Assembly: GCA_910574995.1 (NCBI GenBank)
Contig: CAJTCS010000008.1
Span: 116,998 to 180,997, forward strand
From: Oscillospiraceae bacterium
GTDB taxonomy: Bacteria > Bacillota > Clostridia > Oscillospirales > Acutalibacteraceae
Reading direction: 5' to 3'
DNA: 64,000 nt
The notes below the pieces were generated by a model. It saw only the letters and a list, made by a program, of their open reading frames with translations. It searched no databases and had not been told where the DNA came from. Below, in pieces: positions 26,838-35,026 of this stretch (within the stretch, counting starts at the first letter, position 1; each line of letters begins with the position of its first letter). Both the position numbers and the translations under genes were made by a program.

Positions 26838-27394
26838 CAGGCCAGCAGGCTCTTGCCGGTGGGTTTCATAACGCGGTGGGGTATCCTCTTGACTTCCGTG
26901 TACTCGCCAGGGGTGTAGTGCTCTAACATGAAAATGAAGCCCTCCCGCAGCCGGTCACAGGTGCGGTCAAAGTCCTGGACCAGCTCTGCCCGGTCACGTA
27001 GGTCCTGCATATCCCAGCCGGCAAAGTCCTCGTACATGTCGATGGAGCGGCCGGGATAAAGTGAGTAAGTGCCGTCCTCGTTTGCCTCCGCCTCGTACAG
27101 CACCAGGTAGCCGCTGCTGCGACCGTTGAAGCCGATATGGTAGCCGGTGCGCTGGTAAAAGTCCGAGACAGTACGGGCAAAGAATATGTCCCAATCGGGG
27201 GCTTCCACTTCGCCCCAGGCCACGTCATAGGCCAGGTCTTGCAGCTCGCTGGGGATATCCAGGTTTTGGATTTTGACATTGTTGGCGTAGGACGTGAAGC
27301 AGTTCAATGAGTTCATGGTGTTGTAGCGGTAGTGGCGGACCAGGAAGCCGGTCATGGCCTCCCGGCTGCGTCGGTTGACTTTCTGGTAGAACAT
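26837..27394 (-). CDS. Conserved element protein, 185 aa
   Basis: A 185-residue protein behind AAAGGAGG. It has Tyr/Asp-rich segments (GFNGRSSGYLVLYEAEANED, DMYEDFAGWDMQDLRDRAEL). The family is common in Firmicutes conjugative elements but I cannot name a function. It is the first gene of the minus-strand set. Confidence 0.68.
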   Translation of the reverse strand: MFYQKVNRRSREAMTGFLVRHYRYNTMNSLNCFTSYANNVKIQNLDIPSELQDLAYDVAWGEVEAPDWDIFFARTVSDFYQRTGYHIGFNGRSSGYLVLYEAEANEDGTYSLYPGRSIDMYEDFAGWDMQDLRDRAELVQDFDRTCDRLREGFIFMLEHYTPGEYTEVKRIPHRVMKPTGKSLLA

Positions 27395-27461
27395 GGCGTT
27401 CCTCCTTTGCGCCCGTAAGAGGGTGGGATTTTTCTAAGGAACGCCTGGCATCGGGAGATGC

Positions 27462-27499
27462 AAAAAAGGAACCTGCCCGGGTGGGCAAACTCCTTTTTT
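27462..27499. terminator. Bidirectional hairpin at the element edge
   Basis: AAAAAAGGA faces TCCTTTTTT, with an inner TGCCC/GGGCA stem. T-runs are present on both strands. It separates the minus-strand element from the plus-strand regulator-methyltransferase gene. Confidence 0.7.
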
Positions 27500-27783
27500 G
27501 GGGATAGTGTGGAAGCGGGTGTTAGCGGCCCTTTTCAGCTTTTTTGATATTTTCAGACAACTTCATAGTGAATGTAATGCTAAAGCTTTTAAGCGTACAG
27601 ATGATCGCTGGGGCGGTACGGTGTGGTACATAGATTGAGAAGGGAGAGCGTAAATCGTTTTCAAATACTACTGTCATAAACTTCAACCACTGGTTGAGCG
27701 AAGTCAAAATCTCTTCGCTTGCTTTGTGTCCATATCTGGGCTATAATCATTTCAGCACATAACCAGTTAAAAGGAGGAGCGAC

Positions 27784-28749
27784 ATGGAATTTCATCTAGG
27801 AAAAGCCATACAGATATTGCGCAAAAAGCGGCGCATTAGCCAAGGGGAGCTTGCACAACAGCTTCATGTCAGCATACAGGCAGTCAGCAAATGGGAAACG
27901 GGAAGAGCAAACCCGGAATTATCGCTTTTGCCTGGGTTGGCAGAGTTGTTTGGCGTGTCTATCGATGAACTGTTTTCGGAAGGAACTGAAACGCCGGCAC
28001 AGGGAGAAATACTGGAGCAAAATGGAAACGGCTGGAATCAGTTGGCGCAGACAGCCTGGGCAGGAACATATTTGCCGTCATACGGGCCTTATACCCCTTC
28101 AGAGGAAGAACTTTGCCTGCTAGGTGATGTGAGAGGAAAGAGCGTGTTAGAATTGGCCTGCGGCAGCGGGGAATCTTTGGCGTGGATGTCCGAACATGGC
28201 GCAAAAGAGCTATGGGGATTGGACATTTCTAAAACCCGGATTGGCCAGGCGAAAAGCCTGCTGAAAATGGTTGGGAAAGATGCAAGGCTGTTTACCAGCG
28301 CAATGGAGATAAATCCAGGGGTGCCTCGAAGTCATTTTGATATTGTCTATTCCATTTATGGCCTTGGATGGACAACGGATTTGAACGCTACAATTGCCCG
28401 CGCGCAGGAGTATCTTAAGCCTGGGGGGATCTTTGTTTTTTCCTGGGACAACCCATTGATGCAGTGTGTGGATGCTATAGACGGGCAATATGCTTTTTCA
28501 TGCTCTTATGTTGAAGAACGGGAGATTGAGATCCAAAAAATGGGGGTAAGTGGACTGCGCCTCAAAAATTGGAAACTCAGTTCTTATCTCAACTGTTTGT
28601 CAAAGCATGGATTTCTTATCCAACGAGTTGTAGAGGAATCTGCTTATGAGCAGACAGAGGCAGATACTTTTAAGGAGGGGAAGTATTATTCTGCTGGCAA
28701 AGCACGGCTTTTCAACCCGGTGGTAATCGTGAAATCGAAAAAATTATGA
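27784..28749 (+). CDS. XRE regulator fused to SAM-dependent methyltransferase
   Basis: A 321-residue two-domain protein behind AAAAGGAGG. Residues 6-65 are an XRE helix-turn-helix (ISQGELAQQLHVSIQAVSKW). From about residue 90 there is a class I methyltransferase with motif I VLELACGSGE and motif IV-like FDIVYSIYGLGW. Such fusions occur in Firmicutes as self-contained regulators whose substrate is usually unknown. It stands alone with its own terminator, next to the tRNA-Trp scar. Confidence 0.85.
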   Translation: MEFHLGKAIQILRKKRRISQGELAQQLHVSIQAVSKWETGRANPELSLLPGLAELFGVSIDELFSEGTETPAQGEILEQNGNGWNQLAQTAWAGTYLPSYGPYTPSEEELCLLGDVRGKSVLELACGSGESLAWMSEHGAKELWGLDISKTRIGQAKSLLKMVGKDARLFTSAMEINPGVPRSHFDIVYSIYGLGWTTDLNATIARAQEYLKPGGIFVFSWDNPLMQCVDAIDGQYAFSCSYVEEREIEIQKMGVSGLRLKNWKLSSYLNCLSKHGFLIQRVVEESAYEQTEADTFKEGKYYSAGKARLFNPVVIVKSKKL

Positions 28750-28755
28750 ACAGGA

Positions 28756-28796
28756 AAGCCCGCCTGTAAGATATCACAGACGGGTTCATTTTTTAG
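28756..28796 (+). terminator. Terminator of the XRE-methyltransferase gene
   Basis: AAGCCCGCCTGT pairs with ACAGACGGGTT (one mismatch) and TTCATTTTTT follows, 7 bp past the stop codon. Confidence 0.82.
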
Positions 28797-28967
28797 CAGG
28801 AGCAAGCCAGCCCAGGGGAGAGCGCCCCAGATTTTTGATGATTTATTGATGATGTGCCAGACGGAAAAGTTAGAAACGGATGGCACCGGATGCGAAAATG
28901 AAACACAAAACACGCAAAACAGAGGGATGCACTAGACCGCATCCCACCACCCAAAAACACGAGAAAA

Positions 28968-28993
28968 GCCCGGAATTCCAAGGAATTCCGGGC
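28968..28993 (-). terminator. Former terminator of tRNA-Trp
   Basis: A perfect 12-bp stem GCCCGGAATTCC with TTTT on the minus strand, immediately past the displaced tRNA-Trp 3' end at 29003-29047. A remnant of the same sequence lies beside the third tRNA copy at about 49719. Confidence 0.75.
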
Positions 28994-29002
28994 CAAGTCT
29001 GT

Positions 29003-29047
29003 GGCAGGGGCAGAAGGATTCGAACCCTCGGCACGCGGTTTTGGAGA
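29003..29047 (-). other. Attachment site: duplicated tRNA-Trp 3' end
   Basis: 45 bp matching the tRNA-Trp 3' end (41789-41833) except at two positions, in the same orientation. It runs from the anticodon loop through the T-arm and acceptor. Together with the adjacent integrase it defines the element 29.0-41.8 kb. Confidence 0.93.
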
Positions 29048-29183
29048 ACGACAATGGCAATTTTAACTCGTTTTAGGGCTTTTTAGCAGGTGTTCCAGAA
29101 TACCGAAAAATGGCTTAAAACCTGGGTTTTTGAGGCGTTTCAATTTTGGAAACGCTTTCAAATTTGCAAATATCCTGCACGTT

Positions 29184-29225
29184 TGATAGAAGAATGGATA
29201 GATAGAATCAAAAAATCTGATAGAA
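29184..29225. repeat. Integrase arm-type sites, distal end
   Basis: TGATAGAA at 29184-29191 and 29218-29225 with a degenerate copy (GATAGAAT) between. The same octamer occurs three times next to the integrase at 41703-41743. Clustered copies at both ends suggest Int or Xis binding. Confidence 0.6.
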
Positions 29226-29274
29226 GGCTATCACATCCGCTTTACCTGATTTTTTAAATTAGAAAATATCTATG

Positions 29275-29306
29275 CCCTGAAGACTAACCATCTTCAGGGA
29301 ATTTTT
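29275..29306. terminator. Hairpin before repA
   Basis: A perfect 9-bp stem CCCTGAAGA with a 7-base loop, followed by ATTTTTCTTT. It would block transcription entering from the chromosome. Confidence 0.75.
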
Positions 29307-29402
29307 CTTTGCAATTTTTGAAATTCAAGAGGAAAAGGCTATCAGACAAATTTACAGGAAAAATCTACAGATAAAAATTTTTTAAGGAAAGGAACTGCTT
29401 GC

Positions 29403-30300
29403 GTGGACAAATTAAAACTGGACTACTTAAGTCCCCAGATAACTAAAGGCTACCGCTATCTGTCTGTGCCGAAAGAGCTTTTAGAGAATCCTGTATTCTC
29501 TTCTCTGGACTATGGGGCCGTTATCCTGTTCGCAAAAATGCTGGAAAGGGCTGGCTTGTCCGCCCGGCATGAAGATAAATTTACAGATAAAAATGGGCGG
29601 CTTTTTATCATTTATACCGTGGAGCAAATGGAACGAGACATCCGGCGTTCACACCCTACCGTCATAAAATTTACAAGGCAGTTAGCGGATATCGGGCTGA
29701 TAGAAAAGGTGTATCAAGGCCAGGGCAGGCCAACGAAAATCTACATAAAGGACTTTACTTCTGTTGAATCCAGCGTCCAGAAATCTCTGGATTTTGACAT
29801 CTACAAGTCAGAAACTTTGACCTCTGCCAGTCAAGAAAGTGGACTTCTGGACGTTAAAAATCTTTCATCTATAGAACTTAATCATAAAAGACCTTGATAA
29901 TAAAGACCTTCCTACCTACCATCCAGGAGATAGAAGTGGAGTAGGCGAAATAACGGATAAGGATGTTGAAAATTTGCGGGCTGACGTGCGTTCACAAATT
30001 GAATACACGGTGCTTTGTGATAACTATAGCGAAGGTTTAGCGGACGAAGTTGTGGAAACTATCACAGGAACGCTTTACCGGGACGGGCCGGAAATAAAGA
30101 TAGGCCGCACAGTGTTCCCAACCGCCCTGGTGCGGGAACGTATGCGCTCCTTAACCTGCGAACACGTTTCTTACGCGCTTGACAGCCTTGGCAGGGCTGG
30201 ACCCATACACAATCCGCATAGATATCTGCTGGCCCTTTTGCTAAACGCTCCGGCTTCTTGCAGCACGTCCATTCAAGCAATCTGTAACGCAAATAATTGA
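29403..30300 (+). pseudogene. repA: Replication initiator RepA, split by a frameshift
   Basis: The first part (29403-29897, GTG start behind GGAAAGGAAC) is the RepA N-terminal winged-helix type: YRYLSVPKELLENPVFSSLD, then RSHPTVIKFTRQLADIGLIE. A second frame continues from about 29875 and reads DLPTYHPGDRSGVGEITDKD, then a DUF6017-like C-terminal domain (QIEYTVL, NPHRYLLALLLNAPASC) to 30300. The shift is near 29875-29890 (GAACTTAATCATAAAAG). The N-terminal piece alone may still bind DNA. A sequencing error or real inactivation cannot be told apart here. Confidence 0.8.
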
Positions 30301-30394
30301 GAATTCAAAGAGGGTTTCATTATGAAAAAGCGAAATAGAAGCTGCAGATTTCTGCCTAAAGTAGTAACTCATGAACAAAAATAAGGCCCGAAGG

Positions 30395-30545
30395 ACCAAA
30401 AACTCTGAACGACGAAAAAACGGCGTTCAGAGCACATGCCAGCATCGCATTTGTGCAGACCCTTGTGCTGACAAGTGTGCAGACAAATGCCCGGGCAGGG
30501 GATGTCTCGCCTGCCGGCTCGGTCGGTTCGCACACAAGCGCCGCT
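30395..30545. other. Candidate oriT upstream of mobC
   Basis: A perfect inverted repeat CTCTGAACG (30403-30432, 12-base loop) is followed by TGTGCAGAC repeated at about 30451 and 30475 and by GC-rich short repeats. Such structure directly before mobC is the usual oriT position in mobilizable elements. No nick sequence is proved. Confidence 0.55.
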
Positions 30546-30598
30546 GGCGCTCGCTCACCCCCTGCAACCCCTAAAATTAAAAATGAGAGGATGATTTT

Positions 30599-30940
30599 TT
30601 GGAAAGACAAAGAAAGTTTGACATGAGATTGAACGAGAAGGACTTCAAGCTGTTAGAACGCCGGGCGCGAAAATGCGGGCTGAGCAAGTCCGCTTACATA
30701 CGGCAGCTGTTCCACGGCTACAAGCCAAGGGAAACCCCGCCCGCTGACTACCACGCCATGAGGCGAGAACTGTGTGAGATTGGCAATAATCTGAACCAGG
30801 TCGCGTTTATGGCGAACGCCACGGGGCTGGTGGATGAAGCTGCATACTATGAGAACGTGATACAGCTACGGGATGCTATCCAGCGTATTGAAATGGCGGT
30901 AGCAGGTGATGGTTCAGAGGGAGATTTCACAAATAACTGA
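30599..30940 (+). CDS. mobC: MobC-like relaxosome accessory protein
   Basis: A 113-residue ribbon-helix-helix-type mobilization protein: FDMRLNEKDFKLLERRARKC, SKSAYIRQLFHGY, and the conserved ELCEIGNNLNQVAFMANATG. It binds oriT and helps a relaxase nick. TTG start at 30599 behind GAGAGGATG; an internal ATG at 30623 is possible. The relaxase gene that normally follows is absent and a resolvase comes next, so mobilization would need a relaxase in trans. Confidence 0.85.
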   Translation: MERQRKFDMRLNEKDFKLLERRARKCGLSKSAYIRQLFHGYKPRETPPADYHAMRRELCEIGNNLNQVAFMANATGLVDEAAYYENVIQLRDAIQRIEMAVAGDGSEGDFTNN

Positions 30941-31658
<718 letters not shown>

Positions 31659-31660
<2 letters not shown>

Positions 31661-31700
31661 AGGCACTTCGGAAATGTACGAATAACCGATGTGCCTTTTT
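31659..31700 (+). terminator. Terminator of the resolvase gene
   Basis: AAAGGCAC pairs with GTGCCTTT, with an inner CGG/CCG step, followed by a T-run. It overlaps the stop codon and separates the resolvase from the flagellin cassette. Confidence 0.8.
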
Positions 31701-31824
31701 GGTGCTCTATTTTGTGTCTTACACCATGGACATCGGCATATTTGCGAAAAAGATAAGCCCGAATCCGAAAAAACTTCACTTCGTAAACCCGTAAATTTAC
31801 GGTTTGCGAGGGGAGTGACAGCCC

Positions 31825-32412
31825 GTGTCTGTACTCAATTTCGATGCCATCGGCGGCATAGGAAGCCGCCCGCTTTCGCAGCAGGAGATAGAGGAAAAGC
31901 TCCGGCTGCACCTTCATGACCTGGCGGAAGAAATCGTCTTGGATTTAAACGAGCAGGCCCCTGCCAACAGCCAGGAATTGCTCAGCGCTTTCGTTTCCGA
32001 GCTTTTCCTTTCCGCTACCAAACAGGCCATCCGCGAGGAACGCCGCAAAAAGCAGGCCGAGGGCATCGCCAAGGCAAAGGCCAAGGGCGTGAGCTTTGGG
32101 AGGAAATCCAAGCCGCTGCCCGACAATTTCGAGGAGGCCCGGCAGCTGTGGCTCAGCCGGGAGTTGAATCTGAAAGACGCCGCTAAGCATTGCGGCTTGC
32201 CGGAAAGCACTTTTTACGACGCCGTGCGCAGGCTGGGGGAGCCGGTCAGCGTAAACCATCGTAAGCCGCTGCCGGAGAATTTCGAGGAATCCCGCAGGTT
32301 GTGGCGCAGCCACAAATTGAAGATGAAAGAAGCGGCAGAGCGCTGCGGCATGGCCGCCACCACGTTTTATGACGCGGTGCGGCGGGTGGAGAACGCGGAG
32401 GTTCGCGACTAA
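31825..32412 (+). CDS. Resolvase-derived protein with two helix-turn-helix repeats, no catalytic domain
   Basis: A 195-residue protein (GTG start behind GAGGGGAG). It lacks the serine recombinase catalytic domain but keeps the resolvase connector (REERRKKQAEGIAKAKAKG, then VSFGR). Two tandem repeats follow, KPLPDNFEEARQLW...STFYDAVRRL and KPLPENFEESRRLW...TTFYDAVRRV, each like the C-terminal helix-turn-helix of the preceding resolvase. Residues 1-75 are a new helical region. The likely role is DNA binding and regulation, probably of the csrA-flagellin operon 22 bp downstream. No described family comes to mind. Confidence 0.8.
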   Translation: MSVLNFDAIGGIGSRPLSQQEIEEKLRLHLHDLAEEIVLDLNEQAPANSQELLSAFVSELFLSATKQAIREERRKKQAEGIAKAKAKGVSFGRKSKPLPDNFEEARQLWLSRELNLKDAAKHCGLPESTFYDAVRRLGEPVSVNHRKPLPENFEESRRLWRSHKLKMKEAAERCGMAATTFYDAVRRVENAEVRD

Positions 32413-32434
32413 ACAAATTGGGAAGGAGCCCAAC

Positions 32435-32662
32435 ATGTTATCTTTACGATTAAAATCTGGTGAATATTTAACCATCGGCGAGGACATCACCGTGCAGGTC
32501 TTCCAAGACCGGGGCAACTCCATCGAGGTCGCCATAGACGCGCCGAGGGATTTGCCCATCCTGCGCGGCAAGCTGTTCGAGCAAACAGAAAAGCGCCCGG
32601 AGGGGCTTCACGACAGTGATTATAAACGCGCGTCGGAACTGCGGCGCAACACAAAACGATAA
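32435..32662 (+). CDS. csrA: Carbon storage regulator CsrA
   Basis: A 75-residue CsrA behind GGGAAGGAG: MLSLRLKSGEYLTIGEDITV, then VAIDAPRDLPILRGKLFE, which has the beta-strands and the RNA-contact region. CsrA dimers bind GGA motifs and, in Bacillus, repress translation of the flagellin gene hag. Here it lies directly upstream of a flagellin gene, whose leader has a GGA in the ribosome site and in a palindrome. Local control of the flagellin message is a strong inference. Confidence 0.92.
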   Translation: MLSLRLKSGEYLTIGEDITVQVFQDRGNSIEVAIDAPRDLPILRGKLFEQTEKRPEGLHDSDYKRASELRRNTKR

Positions 32663-32803
32663 ATTTGGTTTCTGCTGATTCCGGAATCAGTTGAAATATA
32701 CAGCGCATCCGACAGAACCGATCACTCTGGCAAAATGCGCAAAAGCCCACGATGAACGTGGGCCAGTCCAAAACGCAAAAAATAATTTTAAGGAGACAAA
32801 ATT
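32663..32803 (+). promoter_or_regulatory. Flagellin leader with two hairpins
   Basis: The palindrome CTGATTCCGGAATCAG (32675-32690) and the stem GCCCAC/GTGGGC (32745-32763) lie between csrA and flagellin. GGA motifs occur in the palindrome and in the ribosome site AAGGAGAC. This is the layout of a CsrA-repressed leader. I find no clear SigD promoter. Confidence 0.55.
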
Positions 32804-34891
32804 ATGCGTATTCAACACAACATTATGGCGATGAACGCTTATCGCAACTACAACACCAACACTTCCGCTCTGTCCAAGAACCTGGAAAAGCTTTCCTCTG
32901 GCTACAAGATCAACCGCGCTGGCGACGACGCAGCTGGCCTGGCTATTTCCGAGAAGATGCGTGCCCAGATCACCGGCCTGAACGCTGCTTCCAAGAACGT
33001 GAAGGACGGCATCAGCCTGGTGAAGACCGCTGAAGGCGCCATGCAGGAGATTCAGGACATGCTCAACCGCATGGACTACCTGGCCACCCAGTCTGCCAAC
33101 GGCACCTACGACAACGAGGTTGACCGCGCCAACCTGCAGAAGGAAGTGGATCAGCTGAAGTCTGAAATCAACCGTATCGCGGACAGCGCCAACTTCAACG
33201 GTATCAAGCTGCTGGACGGCTCTTTGGACGAAGGCACAAAGGAAACCACCGGCCCCTCCGGCACTTTTGAAACGCTGGAAATGCTGGGTGTGTCCCCCAC
33301 AGCCTCTATCGATGGCGAAAAGCCCAGCGAGGGTGCAAAAGCCACCATTACCCTTACATTGAAGTCGGGCAAAGCATACAATGCCTTGGGTGCAGTGACA
33401 GGCTTAGCTGGAAACACGTTGACGCTTGCAAATTTGTTTGATGCTGTTGACGCTGACGGCAATGAGATAGATTTGACCAGCACCAGCACGGTTTCTGCTG
33501 ACACAACCATCACATTGACCGCTAAGACTGTGGGCGCGTTTGGTGCCACTGCTTTTGATACCCTTGCCAATACCACCTTGGGCGGAACTGCCAACAGCGC
33601 TAACTTTGCCGATATCGACGCCACAAACGGCGTTGACGTAGGCGACCCCGCTGCTTCTAACACGGCTGCCAAGTACACCATCAACTTCAAGGATCTGTCC
33701 AAGATCCAGGCCGGTGATAAGTTCAAGATCGGTAATATAGAGTTCACTTTTACTATGGACAAAGCCACCAACGCAACTAACAACTTTATCCAGATTGATG
33801 ACCTGGATCTGGCAACAGGCGGGACAGCCGGTGCTGACTGGGCCACCTTGAAAGACAGGATTAAAGATGCAATTGAAGACGCTACCGATGGCCTTGGCAG
33901 CATGAAGGCTTCTGATGGCACATCTAACGCATTTAAGTATGCTTACAAAAACCTTGCTTCCACAAACTCGGACGATTTCACCATCACGCTGACCACCACA
34001 GACAAGGGCATGGCCGCCAACGGATATCAGGCTCCTGAAAACTGGCAGCATAACGGCGCCTTTACGCTGGACTTCGACCCCGCTAAGTACTCCGCTTCTG
34101 ATGGCAAGGGTAAGCATGCCACGGCTGTATATGACCTGGGTGCGAAGCCGGAGGCCGGCGACAAGATCAAGATTGGCGACAAGACCATCGAGTTCATTGA
34201 GAACTATGACGACTATAAGAAGGCCGATGGCACTATTGATACGGATAAGGCATGGAGCGAAGGCAAAATGATTGCCAAGGACTTCACCACAGATAATGTG
34301 AACAAGATCCTGCAGTCCATGCATTATGAAGCTGGCCGCGTTACCATCAACGGCAACAAGATTTCCGTTGAGAAGGGCACTGCTGACGACACCACTGCTG
34401 CTAAGTGGGCGCAGGGCCTGGGCAAAGTGGAGTTTGCCAAGAAGGTTGAGGAAACCGAAGGGGACGATACCACTGAGACTGCCGGCCCCGGCAAGGCTTT
34501 GACCCTGCAGATTGGCGATACTTCTGACGATTACAACCAGCTGAAGGTTGCCGTAGGCGATATGCACACAGCTGCGCTGGGCATTGCCGACCTGGATATC
34601 AGCAACATCGAGGGTGCGCAGGGCGCTATTGGGACCATCAAGGCCGCTATCAACGCCGTCTCTTCTGTCCGCGGCGACCTGGGCGCAACCCAGAACCGTC
34701 TGGAGCACACTGCCAACAACCTGAGCGTCATGGCTGAGAACATCCAGGACGCTGAGTCCACTATCCGCGACACAGACGTTGCCGAAGAGATGATGGCTTA
34801 CACCAAGAACAACATCCTCATCCAGTCCGCACAGGCTATGCTGGCCCAGGCCAACGCTGTGCCCCAGGGTGTTCTGCAGCTTCTTGGCTAA
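32804..34891 (+). CDS. Flagellin with a long variable domain
   Basis: A 695-residue filament protein. The N-terminal D0/D1 region is conserved (MRIQHNIMAMNAYRNYN, KLSSGYKINRAGDDAAGLAI). The C-terminal D1/D0 region is also conserved (ATQNRLEHTANNLSVMAENI, QAMLAQANAVPQGVLQLLG). About 420 residues in between (roughly 145-565) form a surface domain with Asp/Lys/Thr-rich repeats such as IKIGDKTIEF. In the segment matching the TLR5 contact (LNRMDYLATQ) the Arg is kept but the usual REL is MDYL. Carriage on an integrative element is unusual. The downstream glycosyltransferase and methyltransferase probably modify the variable domain. Confidence 0.95.
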   Translation: MRIQHNIMAMNAYRNYNTNTSALSKNLEKLSSGYKINRAGDDAAGLAISEKMRAQITGLNAASKNVKDGISLVKTAEGAMQEIQDMLNRMDYLATQSANGTYDNEVDRANLQKEVDQLKSEINRIADSANFNGIKLLDGSLDEGTKETTGPSGTFETLEMLGVSPTASIDGEKPSEGAKATITLTLKSGKAYNALGAVTGLAGNTLTLANLFDAVDADGNEIDLTSTSTVSADTTITLTAKTVGAFGATAFDTLANTTLGGTANSANFADIDATNGVDVGDPAASNTAAKYTINFKDLSKIQAGDKFKIGNIEFTFTMDKATNATNNFIQIDDLDLATGGTAGADWATLKDRIKDAIEDATDGLGSMKASDGTSNAFKYAYKNLASTNSDDFTITLTTTDKGMAANGYQAPENWQHNGAFTLDFDPAKYSASDGKGKHATAVYDLGAKPEAGDKIKIGDKTIEFIENYDDYKKADGTIDTDKAWSEGKMIAKDFTTDNVNKILQSMHYEAGRVTINGNKISVEKGTADDTTAAKWAQGLGKVEFAKKVEETEGDDTTETAGPGKALTLQIGDTSDDYNQLKVAVGDMHTAALGIADLDISNIEGAQGAIGTIKAAINAVSSVRGDLGATQNRLEHTANNLSVMAENIQDAESTIRDTDVAEEMMAYTKNNILIQSAQAMLAQANAVPQGVLQLLG

Positions 34892-34965
34892 TTTTAAAAC
34901 GTTCTTTACAATTTCAAAAGCAAATGGTTTTGGGGCGGGCGTGTGCCCGTCCCATTTCCTGCTTT

Positions 34966-35003
34966 TGGCGGGGCCGCTCATGGAAAGCGGGACGGCCCCG
35001 CCA
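34966..35003 (+). terminator. Strong hairpin between flagellin and glycosyltransferase
   Basis: A perfect 11-bp stem TGGCGGGGCCG, preceded by another GC-rich stem at about 34933-34953. No clean T-run follows. It may protect the flagellin message 3' end and lower expression of the downstream enzymes. Confidence 0.6.
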
Positions 35004-35026
35004 AGAGCAGGAGAAGGAGGAATTTT

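Noticed and set aside
27522..27707. 61-residue minus-strand frame before the XRE-methyltransferase
   Set aside because: No ribosome site or homology pattern that I can see; could be a relic but not supported.
30371..30574. 67-residue frame before mobC
   Set aside because: It covers the oriT-like repeats, has Cys/Arg-rich low complexity and no ribosome site.
33404..34981. 525-residue minus-strand frame
   Set aside because: Antisense of the flagellin gene, which has strong N- and C-terminal signatures.
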